A DNA stretch of 49,181 nucleotides from an uncultured Microbulbifer sp. (GTDB taxonomy: Bacteria > Pseudomonadota > Gammaproteobacteria > Pseudomonadales > Cellvibrionaceae). The DNA lies in contig NZ_CAJXKH010000014.1 in assembly GCF_913055755.1 (NCBI RefSeq), positions 1-49,181 of the forward strand, written 5' to 3'. This document shows positions 34,405 to 43,118 of the stretch, piece by piece. Both the position numbers and the translations under genes were made by a program. The notes under the pieces are model-generated. The model had not been told where the DNA came from, made no database searches, and saw only the letters and a list, made by a program, of their open reading frames with translations. How positions within the stretch are numbered: the first letter of the stretch is position 1; each line of letters opens with the position of its first letter.

Positions 34405-36975
34405 ATGATAAAAGGCATCGCAGCATCTCAAATCGCACTACAGCGCCAAATGATTCTACTTTTGACGCTTTTGCTAGCCCTTTTTATCACGGCATGCGAT
34501 AGCCGTACGCCCGCCTCGAATGCCCCGGACACTCCTTCCCCGGAGACTCAGGAAAGCGCTGCCTCAGAAGTGCAAAATACCGAGCGACAAATTCCCGAGG
34601 AGCAAAAAGGGGGAAAAGGAGATAGCACCGAGGAACCCGGCAGCGCCCGTCAACCTTCGGCTTCAGACCAAGCAGCAGACTCAAGTGACGACACGGAGAT
34701 TCCGCCCTATATTGAACAGGGCGACCTCCAGGCCATCAAAAAACACGGGGTAATCCGGTTCGTCAGTATGACCGGGGACAATCAGCCGATGCTGCCCCGA
34801 GAAATCATTGTCAACCAAACCCATGTACAGATGGCGGAAGCTTTTGCCAAGCGCATAGGACTGTCCGCGCGCTGGTTTATTGCGCAAACTCCGGAAGAAG
34901 CGCTGAGAATGGTACGAGACGGTGAAGCAGACATCGTCGCGGAAAATATCAGCATTACCCCGGAACGCCGGGAAACCATCGATTTCAGCATCCCCATCAT
35001 GCAGACCTCCGACGTGTTGATATCGGGCAAAAATGGCCCGGATATCGATAGCCTCGAAGATCTCCGCGGTACGGAGTTCATTGTCCTGGCTGGCAGCACT
35101 TATGCGGAGAGCGCCCATGAAATCGTTGCAGCGCACCCCGACGCCAACCTTTCGGTGCGGGAAGTCTACCTTACCTCTGAGCGAGACACGCTGTTCGATA
35201 TGGTGTCCAAGGTCGACAACGCGGTTACCATCATGCACCGCAACCTGGCGGAGCAAACGCTGAGTTACCGCGACGATTTAAAGCTGGGCGCGACCGTCGG
35301 CAAGCCCGACAATATCGCCTGGGCAATCCGCAAGGATGCGACACGGTTGAAAAACCGGGTTAACACCTTCCTGACCAGCACCCTGGTAACGGCAGAGCCC
35401 AAGCGAACCTCCCACTGGTACGCGATCAAAAAATCCGGCATCTTGCGTTTCGCCACCTATAACGGCCCCACCAGTTACTACCTGTGGAAGGGCGTCTTGC
35501 GTGGCTTTGATTACGAAATGGCAAAGGCTTTTGCGGACAAACACAAATTACAGCTACAAGTGGTCGTAGTGCCTAACGAAGAAGACCTGGTGGACTGGGT
35601 CGTAGACGGTCGCGCGGATATCGCCGGGGCCTCTTCCACCATAACCCAGGAACGCATTGATCACGGAGCGGCATTTAGCCGGCCGTTTATCGAAACTCCA
35701 GAAAAGATCATCAGCAATCGTAATCTACCGAAAATCGAATCCCTCGAAGATCTTGACGGCAGAACCATTACCCTGCGTGCCTATTCTTCGTTTATCGAGA
35801 CCGCTCGCACATTGCGCAGACACGGTATCAACCTCGACATTCAGGTCGCGCCCCCGGAAATGTCCTTTGAAGAGGTATTGAACAAGGTCGCCGAGGGTGA
35901 ATTCGAGGCGACCATCGAAGATGGCTATATTGCCGATATTCAGGCGGCATTGCGCCCCGAGCTGGTGATTGGTGTCAAAGTCAGCGATGGCCGACCACAG
36001 GGATGGATGGTCAAACAGGGCAACAAAGACCTGTTGCGGCAGATTGACCGGTTCCTGAAAAAGTTCAGTGGCAGCAAGGAATTCGACAATTTGCTCAAGG
36101 CGTACTTTACGCCGGACAAACACCTGGTGCAAAAAATCAATGCGCGGGTAGTGCGCGGGAAGCCACTGTCCCCCTATGACAAGCTGGTACAGAAATCCGC
36201 GCTCAAACACGATTTCGACTGGCGCCTGATCGTGGCCCAGATGTGGCAGGAGAGCAATTTCAACCCCAAAGCGGTATCCCCGGTCGGTGCACAGGGGCTG
36301 TTGCAAGTCATGCCGCGTACCGGTGAGGACATGGGCTACCCCCCGCCGCTGTTCGATCCGGAAAAAAACCTCAAGGCAGGGGTTAAGTACCTTGAGTGGG
36401 TCCGCAACCGCTTCAAGGATCCGCTCCCTGCCGATGAACAACTTTGGTTCACGCTCGCATCCTATAACGCGGGACTCGGCCACCTGCTGGATGCCCAACG
36501 GCTGGCAAAACAGCTGGGGCTGGACCCTAACAGATGGTTCTCCCATGTCGAGGTGGCCATGCTCAAGCTATCCGAGCCGCGCTATTTCCAAAAAGCGCGC
36601 TATGGCTACGTTCGAGGTTCAGAACCTGTAGCCTACGTACGCAAGATCAACAATCTGTATCAAGCCTATATCAGCGTCGCTACCGGAGATATCGCCAGGG
36701 GCAAAACCCGCAGTATTCCCGGCCAGCTGGCAAATCTCACAACGTCAATACGATTTTGCCAATATGGCTACTCGATTCCATCAAGCGATGCGCGTCCGCC
36801 ACGTCTTCAAGCACAAATGTCGCTGCAATCACAGGCCGGATTTTGCCCTGATTCAGCAACGGCCAAACCACCTTTGTCAGGTCACTGGCTATGGCAGCCT
36901 TTGTTGCCGGCGGCTGGGGCCTCAGGGTGGAGCCCGTCAACACCAGGCGCTTCAGCATTACCGGTAGCATATTGA
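34405..36975 (+). CDS. MltF-like lytic transglycosylase lipoprotein with two solute-binding domains (paralogue 2)
   Basis: An 856-residue paralogue of the preceding protein with the same order: lipobox ITAC (C31, Asp at +2), charged linker, two family 3 binding modules (about 105-330 and 340-570) and an SLT domain with catalytic E616 in WQESNFNPKA, GAQGLLQVMPRTGEDMG and LASYNAG. ATG 34405 is preferred because GGAG lies six bases before it; ATG 34399 is too close. After the SLT domain the frame does not stop where its sister does. It runs about 100 residues more, the last 239 bases lying antisense to the convergent oxidoreductase gene, and that tail (Ser/Pro/Gln-rich) looks unselected. Probable recent duplication and divergence. 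Confidence 0.83.
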   Translation: MIKGIAASQIALQRQMILLLTLLLALFITACDSRTPASNAPDTPSPETQESAASEVQNTERQIPEEQKGGKGDSTEEPGSARQPSASDQAADSSDDTEIPPYIEQGDLQAIKKHGVIRFVSMTGDNQPMLPREIIVNQTHVQMAEAFAKRIGLSARWFIAQTPEEALRMVRDGEADIVAENISITPERRETIDFSIPIMQTSDVLISGKNGPDIDSLEDLRGTEFIVLAGSTYAESAHEIVAAHPDANLSVREVYLTSERDTLFDMVSKVDNAVTIMHRNLAEQTLSYRDDLKLGATVGKPDNIAWAIRKDATRLKNRVNTFLTSTLVTAEPKRTSHWYAIKKSGILRFATYNGPTSYYLWKGVLRGFDYEMAKAFADKHKLQLQVVVVPNEEDLVDWVVDGRADIAGASSTITQERIDHGAAFSRPFIETPEKIISNRNLPKIESLEDLDGRTITLRAYSSFIETARTLRRHGINLDIQVAPPEMSFEEVLNKVAEGEFEATIEDGYIADIQAALRPELVIGVKVSDGRPQGWMVKQGNKDLLRQIDRFLKKFSGSKEFDNLLKAYFTPDKHLVQKINARVVRGKPLSPYDKLVQKSALKHDFDWRLIVAQMWQESNFNPKAVSPVGAQGLLQVMPRTGEDMGYPPPLFDPEKNLKAGVKYLEWVRNRFKDPLPADEQLWFTLASYNAGLGHLLDAQRLAKQLGLDPNRWFSHVEVAMLKLSEPRYFQKARYGYVRGSEPVAYVRKINNLYQAYISVATGDIARGKTRSIPGQLANLTTSIRFCQYGYSIPSSDARPPRLQAQMSLQSQAGFCPDSATAKPPLSGHWLWQPLLPAAGASGWSPSTPGASALPVAY

Positions 36976-37714
36976 CCTCTACCTGGGCCCCCGCGAGAAA
37001 TGCGATATTGACGATACGACCGTCGCGGGCGGCGAGCTGGATATTGCGATCGACATAGGCGCCGCCCACCATATCCAGAACGACGTCGGCGCCGTGGCCA
37101 TCGGTGGCCTCGTTTACCACCGCCACAAAATCCTCGCTGCGGTAATTGATCGCGCGCTCTGCACCCAGCTGCTCGCAGGCCCGGCACTTATCCTCCGAAC
37201 CCGCGGTGACAAATACCCTTGCGCCGAGCGCGCGGCCAATCTGGATTGCCGCGGTGCCGATGCCCGACGAACCACCGTGTACCAACAGTACCTCGCCCGC
37301 ATTTAAATGCGCACGGTGGACCAGGTTGCTCCATACGGTAAAGAAAGTTTCCGGCAGTGCTGCCGCTTCCACCGCTGTCAGCCCCTCGGGGATCGGCAGA
37401 CACTGCTCCGCCGGCGCCACCGCGTATTCCGCGTAGCCGCCGCCATTGGTCAGTGCGCACACCCGGTCGCCCACCTTCCAGCGGGTGACATCCGCGCCCA
37501 CGGCACTGACCTCACCCGCCACTTCCAGGCCGAGAACCGGTGACGCCCCCGGAGGCGGCGGATAGAAACCCTGCCGCTGTATCACATCTGGGCGGTTGAC
37601 CCCCGCCGCCTGCACCCGGATCAACACTTCACCTGCAGCCGGCTCGGGTTTCTCACCTTGCGCAACCTGCATCACTTCAGGGCCACCGTGCTCCGGCAGA
37701 TCGATAAATCGCAT
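36737..37714 (-). CDS. NAD(P)H:quinone oxidoreductase, zinc-free MDR family (PIG3-like)
   Basis: A 325-residue medium-chain reductase. N-terminal GroES-like domain (AAGVNRPDVIQRQGFYPPPPGASPVLGLEVAGEV), nucleotide-binding fold with HGGSSGIGTAAIQIGRALG (about 143-160), and the C-terminal ESSSHIGKIVLTL. The catalytic zinc ligands of alcohol dehydrogenases are absent, as in quinone reductases and the PIG3 group, which reduce quinones or electrophiles with NADPH. Full length, so the 239-base overlap with the convergent lytic transglycosylase gene belongs to the other frame's extra tail. No obvious partner. Confidence 0.88.
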   Translation of the reverse strand: MRFIDLPEHGGPEVMQVAQGEKPEPAAGEVLIRVQAAGVNRPDVIQRQGFYPPPPGASPVLGLEVAGEVSAVGADVTRWKVGDRVCALTNGGGYAEYAVAPAEQCLPIPEGLTAVEAAALPETFFTVWSNLVHRAHLNAGEVLLVHGGSSGIGTAAIQIGRALGARVFVTAGSEDKCRACEQLGAERAINYRSEDFVAVVNEATDGHGADVVLDMVGGAYVDRNIQLAARDGRIVNIAFLAGAQVEVNMLPVMLKRLVLTGSTLRPQPPATKAAIASDLTKVVWPLLNQGKIRPVIAATFVLEDVADAHRLMESSSHIGKIVLTL

Positions 37715-37808
37715 ACTTCCCTCTTCCAGATATCCTTAGAAATTGCGCAACATCCTAGAACCTGTATTGCGAAAATGCGACTACCTGCGGCGATTAGTTG
37801 GCACGCAC

Positions 37809-37831
37809 AAAAAAGCCCGGCAGTGCCGGGC
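37809..37831 (-). terminator. Rho-independent terminator of the TonB-dependent receptor gene
   Basis: On the minus strand GCCCGGCACTGCCGGGC (37815-37831) forms a 7-bp GC stem followed by six T (37809-37814). Confidence 0.9.
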
Positions 37832-37856
37832 CAGGGGCGGAATGAAGATACGCCGA

Positions 37857-40169
37857 TCAGATGTCGTAATTAAACTCCAGTCCGACAATGCGACCGCGGT
37901 TGAGAGGGGTAAAGGTCGAATTGGGCCCCAGGGTAAATGCGCCACCCAAGGACTCAGGTAGCTGGGTATCGTTGCCCTCGCTGACTTCGTCCAGCATGTT
38001 CTTGCCGAACAGCGCCAGGCGGTAACTGCCTTCCAGCGGCTCGTAGCCGATGCTGAAATCCACCATTTCCACTTCGCTCAGCATGCCCCGGTTGTTGTCG
38101 GTGTAGGCGGATGCGTCGCGGTGGTTGTAGTTGATGCGGGAAGACAGGGTGCCGAAGTTGCCAAGATCCAGGTCGTGCACCAGCCCAACACCGTAGGTCC
38201 AGGGCGCCAGACGCGGAATATCCAGCGCGTAATCGGCACCGTCCACGACTTCATCACCGCTGATATCGAGCCAGATATCGTCGTACTGGCCATCCACATA
38301 ACCCAGGCTCATGGTCATCAGCAGGCTGTCGCTGAGACCCGCCATCATTTCAAATTCGGCGCCCTGAATGGTGGCATTGGCGGTATTGCGGATCAGCTGC
38401 GCCACACCGGCAGATTCGCTGGGCAGGTTCACTTCCCGCTGCATATCGTCAATGGTGTTGTGGAACAGCGCCATGTTAGTGCGCACGCGGCCACCCAGCC
38501 ACTGGGCCTTGGCGCCGATCTCGAAGCTGTTCTGCTCTTCCTGGTCCGTCGGCCCCGGCGACTCGCCCGGTACGGTGTTACGCATGTTGTAGCCACCGCT
38601 GCGGAAACCCTTGGTCCACACCGCATAGGTCTGGGCGTTATCGCTCAGGTTCCACTGCAGGCCAACTTTCGGAGTAAAGGCGCTCCAGCTCTCGCTGTCG
38701 CTGAAGTCATAGGCATCACAGCCTTCCAGGGTGCAACCGTTGCCCACAACAATGGACGCGATATCGGCGTCTTTATCCTCTTTGGAATAGCGCCCCCCCA
38801 GGGTCAGCACCCAGGATTCATTCAGGTCGATATCCGCCTGGGTGAATACGCCCAGTGCCTGGTGCTCCTGGAAGCCACCGCCGGATTGAATCATCGGGAA
38901 CAGCTGATCGTATGGCGCACCGAGTGCTGCGAGCACCCCGAGGATCTTGCGCTGCTCCAGGTATTCGAGATCCTGACTGAACCAGTAAACCCCGGAAGTG
39001 ATCGAGGTATTGCCGAAGCGGCCGGCGTAGCGCAACTCGTTGGACACCTGGCTCTGGTCGATGGCACTGCCGGAGTGGAACAGCGGCAGTGGCAGGGAAT
39101 CGATATCTGACTCGCCGATCATCTCGTATTCGCGCCAGGCCAGGATATTGGTGATGGTACCGTTACCGAAGGCAACATCCTGATTGTATTCGGCGATGAC
39201 CTGGTTCCATTCGGTCTCGGCCCAGCCCTCCTCGTCGATGGCAATTTCAAACGAGTCTTCGCTGTTGTCCCAGTCGGTGACGCCAACAGAGGCGGCAATG
39301 GCTTGGGAGTAATCGCCGCGGTTCTGGCCGGGCACACCGTCACTGTCCACGCGGCCGGATTCCATGCGCACCAGCAGCTCGGCGCTGTCGCTCAGTTCAA
39401 CACTGAAACTGGGGCGCACAAACCAGGTAGTGGAGGCACCGAACTGATCGTTGCCGGTGTACTTGTTTTCAAACCAGCCCTGATCGTCGTTGTAATAGGC
39501 GGTCAGGCGGCCGTTGATATTTTCTGTCAGCTGTCCGGATACCACCCCGGCCACCTTGGTTTCCTGGCTGTCCGTGGTTGAGATCTGGAACTTGCTGGTG
39601 AACTCCTCGGTGGGGCGCGCGGTGCGCACCTGTACGGCACCACCGGTTACATTGCGCCCGAACAGCAGACCCTGGGGACCTCGCAGAACCTCGATACCCT
39701 CCAGGTCAAACAGATCCAGGATTACACCGGCGTTGATGCCGAGGTACATGCCGTCGACAAACACCCCTACCGTCGGATCGATGGAGGGGATGGAACTGTT
39801 GACACCGAGGCCGCGCACGGTGAAGTTGGCGGTAGACTTGATGGTGCCCACATCGTCCATTTGCACGTTGGGCATCTTGAATGCGAGGCTTTCCAGGTCC
39901 CGGGTCTGCAGCGCTTCGAGCTGGTCACCGGAGTAGGCAGTCGCCGCTACCGGCACATCTTGCAGGCGCTCGGCTTCGGCACGCTTGCGCGCAGTGACCT
40001 CAACCTCTTCAAGAATGGTTTTAACCGACCCTTCTGCAGCAGCGGCTGCGTGCACAGTACCCACACCGCAGGCGAGCGAAAGCGCCGCCAGCGAACAGGC
40101 GGAAGTCAGCAGGGTTTTACTGTGAATGATGGTACCGGACAGAGTGCGGCTATTCGATGGACGTCCCAT
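37857..40169 (-). CDS. TonB-dependent outer-membrane receptor
   Basis: A 770-residue receptor. A signal region ends near GTVHAAAAA; a TonB-box-like EEVEVTARKR follows; then the plug domain (about 60-175; VPVAATAYSGDQLEAL, NFTVRGLGVN, GVFVDGMYLG, GIEVLRGPQGLLFGRNVTGGAVQV) and a 22-strand barrel to the C-terminus. It resembles the large group of proteobacterial receptors often annotated for complex ligands (sugars, vitamins, terpenoids or siderophores); the ligand cannot be told. Start ATG 40169 has GGAGAG upstream. The gene stands alone, with no transport, sigma/anti-sigma or catabolic gene nearby. Confidence 0.88.
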   Translation of the reverse strand: MGRPSNSRTLSGTIIHSKTLLTSACSLAALSLACGVGTVHAAAAAEGSVKTILEEVEVTARKRAEAERLQDVPVAATAYSGDQLEALQTRDLESLAFKMPNVQMDDVGTIKSTANFTVRGLGVNSSIPSIDPTVGVFVDGMYLGINAGVILDLFDLEGIEVLRGPQGLLFGRNVTGGAVQVRTARPTEEFTSKFQISTTDSQETKVAGVVSGQLTENINGRLTAYYNDDQGWFENKYTGNDQFGASTTWFVRPSFSVELSDSAELLVRMESGRVDSDGVPGQNRGDYSQAIAASVGVTDWDNSEDSFEIAIDEEGWAETEWNQVIAEYNQDVAFGNGTITNILAWREYEMIGESDIDSLPLPLFHSGSAIDQSQVSNELRYAGRFGNTSITSGVYWFSQDLEYLEQRKILGVLAALGAPYDQLFPMIQSGGGFQEHQALGVFTQADIDLNESWVLTLGGRYSKEDKDADIASIVVGNGCTLEGCDAYDFSDSESWSAFTPKVGLQWNLSDNAQTYAVWTKGFRSGGYNMRNTVPGESPGPTDQEEQNSFEIGAKAQWLGGRVRTNMALFHNTIDDMQREVNLPSESAGVAQLIRNTANATIQGAEFEMMAGLSDSLLMTMSLGYVDGQYDDIWLDISGDEVVDGADYALDIPRLAPWTYGVGLVHDLDLGNFGTLSSRINYNHRDASAYTDNNRGMLSEVEMVDFSIGYEPLEGSYRLALFGKNMLDEVSEGNDTQLPESLGGAFTLGPNSTFTPLNRGRIVGLEFNYDI

Positions 40170-40281
40170 GTTTTCTCTCCATTGCACTTGGTTATTGTTA
40201 TTGGATCTTTTTCAGCAACAGACTCACTGCGATCGGTACTGCATGCCCACAGGTAGTAATCGGGCACCGAACTGTCGCTGT

Positions 40282-40316
40282 GTTTATAATTTCCGACCGT
40301 CATCGCCAGCGGTCGG
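40282..40316 (-). promoter_or_regulatory. Probable promoter and operator of the TonB-dependent receptor
   Basis: On the minus strand TATAAA (40288-40283) lies about 115 bases before the receptor start. Immediately upstream a perfect 7-bp dyad CCGACCG/CGGTCGG (40293-40299/40310-40316) covers the -35 zone, as an operator would. The regulator is unknown. Confidence 0.45.
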
Positions 40317-40391
40317 TTGTTTGAAGATACCTCAGCTTTTTCCGTCGCCAAAGTAAAATATTTTTATCTTTTGCGCCCACCCACGGGCGTT

Positions 40392-40465
40392 GTTAGCGGC
40401 CCCTCAATCAGCATCTGAATCTGGATGCGCGACTGATTCACCAAATGAATTTTGGGCCCGCTAAC
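40392..40465. repeat. Long-range inverted repeat in the receptor-pdxH gap
   Basis: GTTAGCGGCCC (40392-40402) and GGGCCCGCTAAC (40454-40465) are inverted copies differing by one base; inner AATCAG and CTGATT add further pairing. No gene fits in this 409-base gap (40170-40578). Confidence 0.5.
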
Positions 40466-40578
40466 GGCCGATATTTCGGCACAGGGGAATCATTCCCCAG
40501 TATTCCGCTTCAGGCCATAACCTCTCCGGTAAAGTTTTGCTCCTTCCGCGCATGTTTTATCGGTAACAAAGCAGTCGT

Positions 40579-41217
40579 TCAGGGCGACAGCCGCTCTATC
40601 TGCCACCTGCCTTCATCCATGGCGCGGTACACGAAACGGTCGTGCAACCGCGACGCCCGCCCCTGCCAGAACTCGACCACCCGCGGCACCACCCGATAGC
40701 CGCCCCAGAACTCCGGACGCGGCACATCCTGGCCGTCAAAACGCTGTTTGTATTTGTCAAAAGCCTCCTCCAGGTGCGCGCGATCCAGGATGGCATCGCT
40801 CTGGTGGGAGGCCCAGGCCGCGATCTGGCTGTCGCGAGGGCGCGAACTGAAGTACTTGTCCGCCTCCTCTTCGGAGACCTCCTCAACCGCGCCTCTTACA
40901 CTGACCTGTCGCTCGAGCCGGTGCCAGGGAAACAGCATGGAAGCCTTCGGATTGGCGGCAATATCCCACGCCTTGTGACTCTTCAGGTTGGTGTAAAACA
41001 CAAAGCCCCGCTCATCCAGCCCCTTCAATAGCACGATGCGCTGGGCCGGCTGCCCGCTGGCATCCGCGGTGCCCAGCACAAACGCACTGGGATCGGTGAT
41101 GTCGCCCTTCACCGCCTCATCCAGCCAGTGTCTGAACTGGGTTACCGGATCCGCCGCCAGGTCGCTGCGCTGCAGGCCACCCTGCAGGTATTCACGGCGC
41201 CACTGATCAATTTCCAT
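40579..41217 (-). CDS. pdxH: Pyridoxamine/pyridoxine 5'-phosphate oxidase
   Basis: A 212-residue FMN flavoprotein that oxidises PNP or PMP to pyridoxal 5'-phosphate, the last step of B6 synthesis. Motifs: QRIVLLKGLDERGFVFYTNLKSHKAWDIAANPKASMLFPW (FMN and phosphate contacts), SSRPRDSQIAAWASHQS, PEFWGGYRVVPRVVEFWQG and RLHDRFVY at the C-terminal region. ATG 41217 (MEIDQWRREY) has AGGAAG eight bases upstream; a GTG at 41226 is too close to it. It is divergent from the decarboxylase gene at 41453. PLP is the cofactor of Kbl (45330), also in this window. Confidence 0.95.
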   Translation of the reverse strand: MEIDQWRREYLQGGLQRSDLAADPVTQFRHWLDEAVKGDITDPSAFVLGTADASGQPAQRIVLLKGLDERGFVFYTNLKSHKAWDIAANPKASMLFPWHRLERQVSVRGAVEEVSEEEADKYFSSRPRDSQIAAWASHQSDAILDRAHLEEAFDKYKQRFDGQDVPRPEFWGGYRVVPRVVEFWQGRASRLHDRFVYRAMDEGRWQIERLSP

Positions 41218-41452
41218 CGCTGTCACTTCCTTTACTGCTGACTTTCAAAAAGATACAAGCACTGCGCACAAGTTTACGCAGTTGTATGCCAATTCCCAAT
41301 TCACGCAATTTTCCGCATTTCCGGGCCGGACTACACTCAATTTTCCAGTGTATTTCACCGTCAGGACGCAGACTCTGCGGACGCTTGCGCAGTAATCTTG
41401 CGCCGGCTAGGCTCCAGCGCCAATGCAATAATGAAATCCGGGTATTTGACTC

Positions 41453-43072
41453 ATGCACCCACAACCGCTGCCTCACAGCCCCAGTTGCGCGCAGGTGCTG
41501 ATGCACCTGCTGCAACAGTACGGCGTGGATACCGTGTTCGGCATTCCCGGCGTCCATACCATCGAACTCTATCGCGGCCTGCCGGGCAGCGGCTTGACCC
41601 ATATCACGCCGCGTCACGAACAGGGCGCCGGGTTTATGGCCGATGGCTATGCCCGTGCCAGTGGCAAACCCGGGGTCTGCTTCCTGATTACCGGGCCCGG
41701 TGTCACCAACGCCGCCACCGCAATGGCCCAGGCCTATTCGGATTCCGTTCCCATGCTGGTGATCAGTGCGGTCAATCGCCGCGAAGATCTCGGCCTCGGT
41801 AGCGGCCGCCTGCACGAACTGCCGCGACAGCAGGACGTGAGCCGCGGCTTCTGTATCTGGCAGCATGCACTGACCAGCGCCGGCCAGCTGCCAGACGTAC
41901 TCGCCCGTGCCTTCCAGCTGATGCAGTCAAGCCGTCCCGGCCCCGTGCATATCGAGATTCCCATCGACCTGTTTCCCGCGCCCATGCCCGGCGCACTGGA
42001 TGATTACCGCGCAGCGCCCGCCCCCGCCCTGCCCGCAGCGAACGGCAGCGCTATTGCCACCGCCGCAGAATGGCTGCGGCATGCCAAAAATCCGGTAATT
42101 CTACTGGGCGGCGGCGCCCAGTCTGCGGGACAGGCCGCTACCGAGCTGGCGGAAAAACTGGCGGCACCGGTATTCCTGTCCCTCGCCGCCAAAGGAGTGG
42201 TCGACGAGCGCCACCCCCTCTGCGGCGGCGCCAACCTGAGTTTTGCCGCCGTGCGCGAGCGCGTGGAAAATGCAGACGTGGTACTGGCGGTAGCCAGCGA
42301 ACTGGCGGAAACCGATCGCAACCTGGTACGGGATGATTACCACTTCCGCGGCAAGCTGATTCGCGTGGATATCGACCCGGCGCAACTGGTGTGTAATGCA
42401 ACGCCGGATCTCGCCATCTGTGCCGACGCCAGCGCCAGCCTGGCGCAACTGGCGGCCGCACTACCCGCGGGCGAGGCACAGCGGCAGCAGGCGGTAGCGA
42501 TGGAAATTTCCGCACTGATCAGCAGCTGTCGTCGCGAGTGGTGGCCCGGCTCGGAAGGCCGTTTTCCCTGGGTTGAGGCACTGCGTGCAGCGCTGCCGGA
42601 AAACGGGGTACTGGTGACCGACTCCACCCAGCTGGCCTACAACACCAACCACGCGCTGCCGCTGTATCAGGCCCGCAGCCATCTTACCTGCACCACCGGT
42701 TACGGCACCCTCGGCTTTGCCCTGCCCGCAGCCATTGGTGCCGCACTGTCCGGCTCGCGCCCGGTGATTGCCCTGATCGGCGATGGCGGCATCATGTTCA
42801 CTCTCGGTGAACTGGCGGCAGCTGTGGAGCAGCAACTGTCGCTGCCCGTCCTGGTGTGGAACAACAGCGGCTACGGCGAGATTCGCGATTTTATGGACGA
42901 GGCCGAAGTACCCCAGGAGGGGGTCAACCTCACCACCCCGGACTTCGTTGCGCTGGCAAAGTCTTTCGGAGCCGCGGGCTGCCGTATTGACCTGCCGCAA
43001 CAATTGGCACCCGCAGTGGCGGAAGCCTTCGCCCGCAAGGGCCCGACCCTGATTGAAATTACCGCGCCCTGA
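41453..43072 (+). CDS. Thiamine diphosphate-dependent decarboxylase, AruI-like
   Basis: A 539-residue enzyme of the acetolactate synthase/2-oxoacid decarboxylase fold. ThDP-activating E56 lies in PRHEQGAGFMADGYARASGKPGV. The middle domain spans about 200-330. The Mg-ThDP motif GDG(443-445) through NN(470-471) gives the usual 26-residue spacing. The N-terminal half closely follows 5-guanidino-2-oxopentanoate decarboxylase (AruI), which acts after arginine transamination; acetolactate synthase is an alternative, but no small subunit is present. An aldehyde dehydrogenase gene follows after 46 bases, as the pathway would need for 4-guanidinobutyraldehyde. The match is from memory of the family, not an alignment. 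Confidence 0.75.
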   Translation: MHPQPLPHSPSCAQVLMHLLQQYGVDTVFGIPGVHTIELYRGLPGSGLTHITPRHEQGAGFMADGYARASGKPGVCFLITGPGVTNAATAMAQAYSDSVPMLVISAVNRREDLGLGSGRLHELPRQQDVSRGFCIWQHALTSAGQLPDVLARAFQLMQSSRPGPVHIEIPIDLFPAPMPGALDDYRAAPAPALPAANGSAIATAAEWLRHAKNPVILLGGGAQSAGQAATELAEKLAAPVFLSLAAKGVVDERHPLCGGANLSFAAVRERVENADVVLAVASELAETDRNLVRDDYHFRGKLIRVDIDPAQLVCNATPDLAICADASASLAQLAAALPAGEAQRQQAVAMEISALISSCRREWWPGSEGRFPWVEALRAALPENGVLVTDSTQLAYNTNHALPLYQARSHLTCTTGYGTLGFALPAAIGAALSGSRPVIALIGDGGIMFTLGELAAAVEQQLSLPVLVWNNSGYGEIRDFMDEAEVPQEGVNLTTPDFVALAKSFGAAGCRIDLPQQLAPAVAEAFARKGPTLIEITAP

Positions 43073-43118
43073 GCGCAATTAATGCGCCCTGTACAGTGAA
43101 TTTTATTGGAGCTAGACA

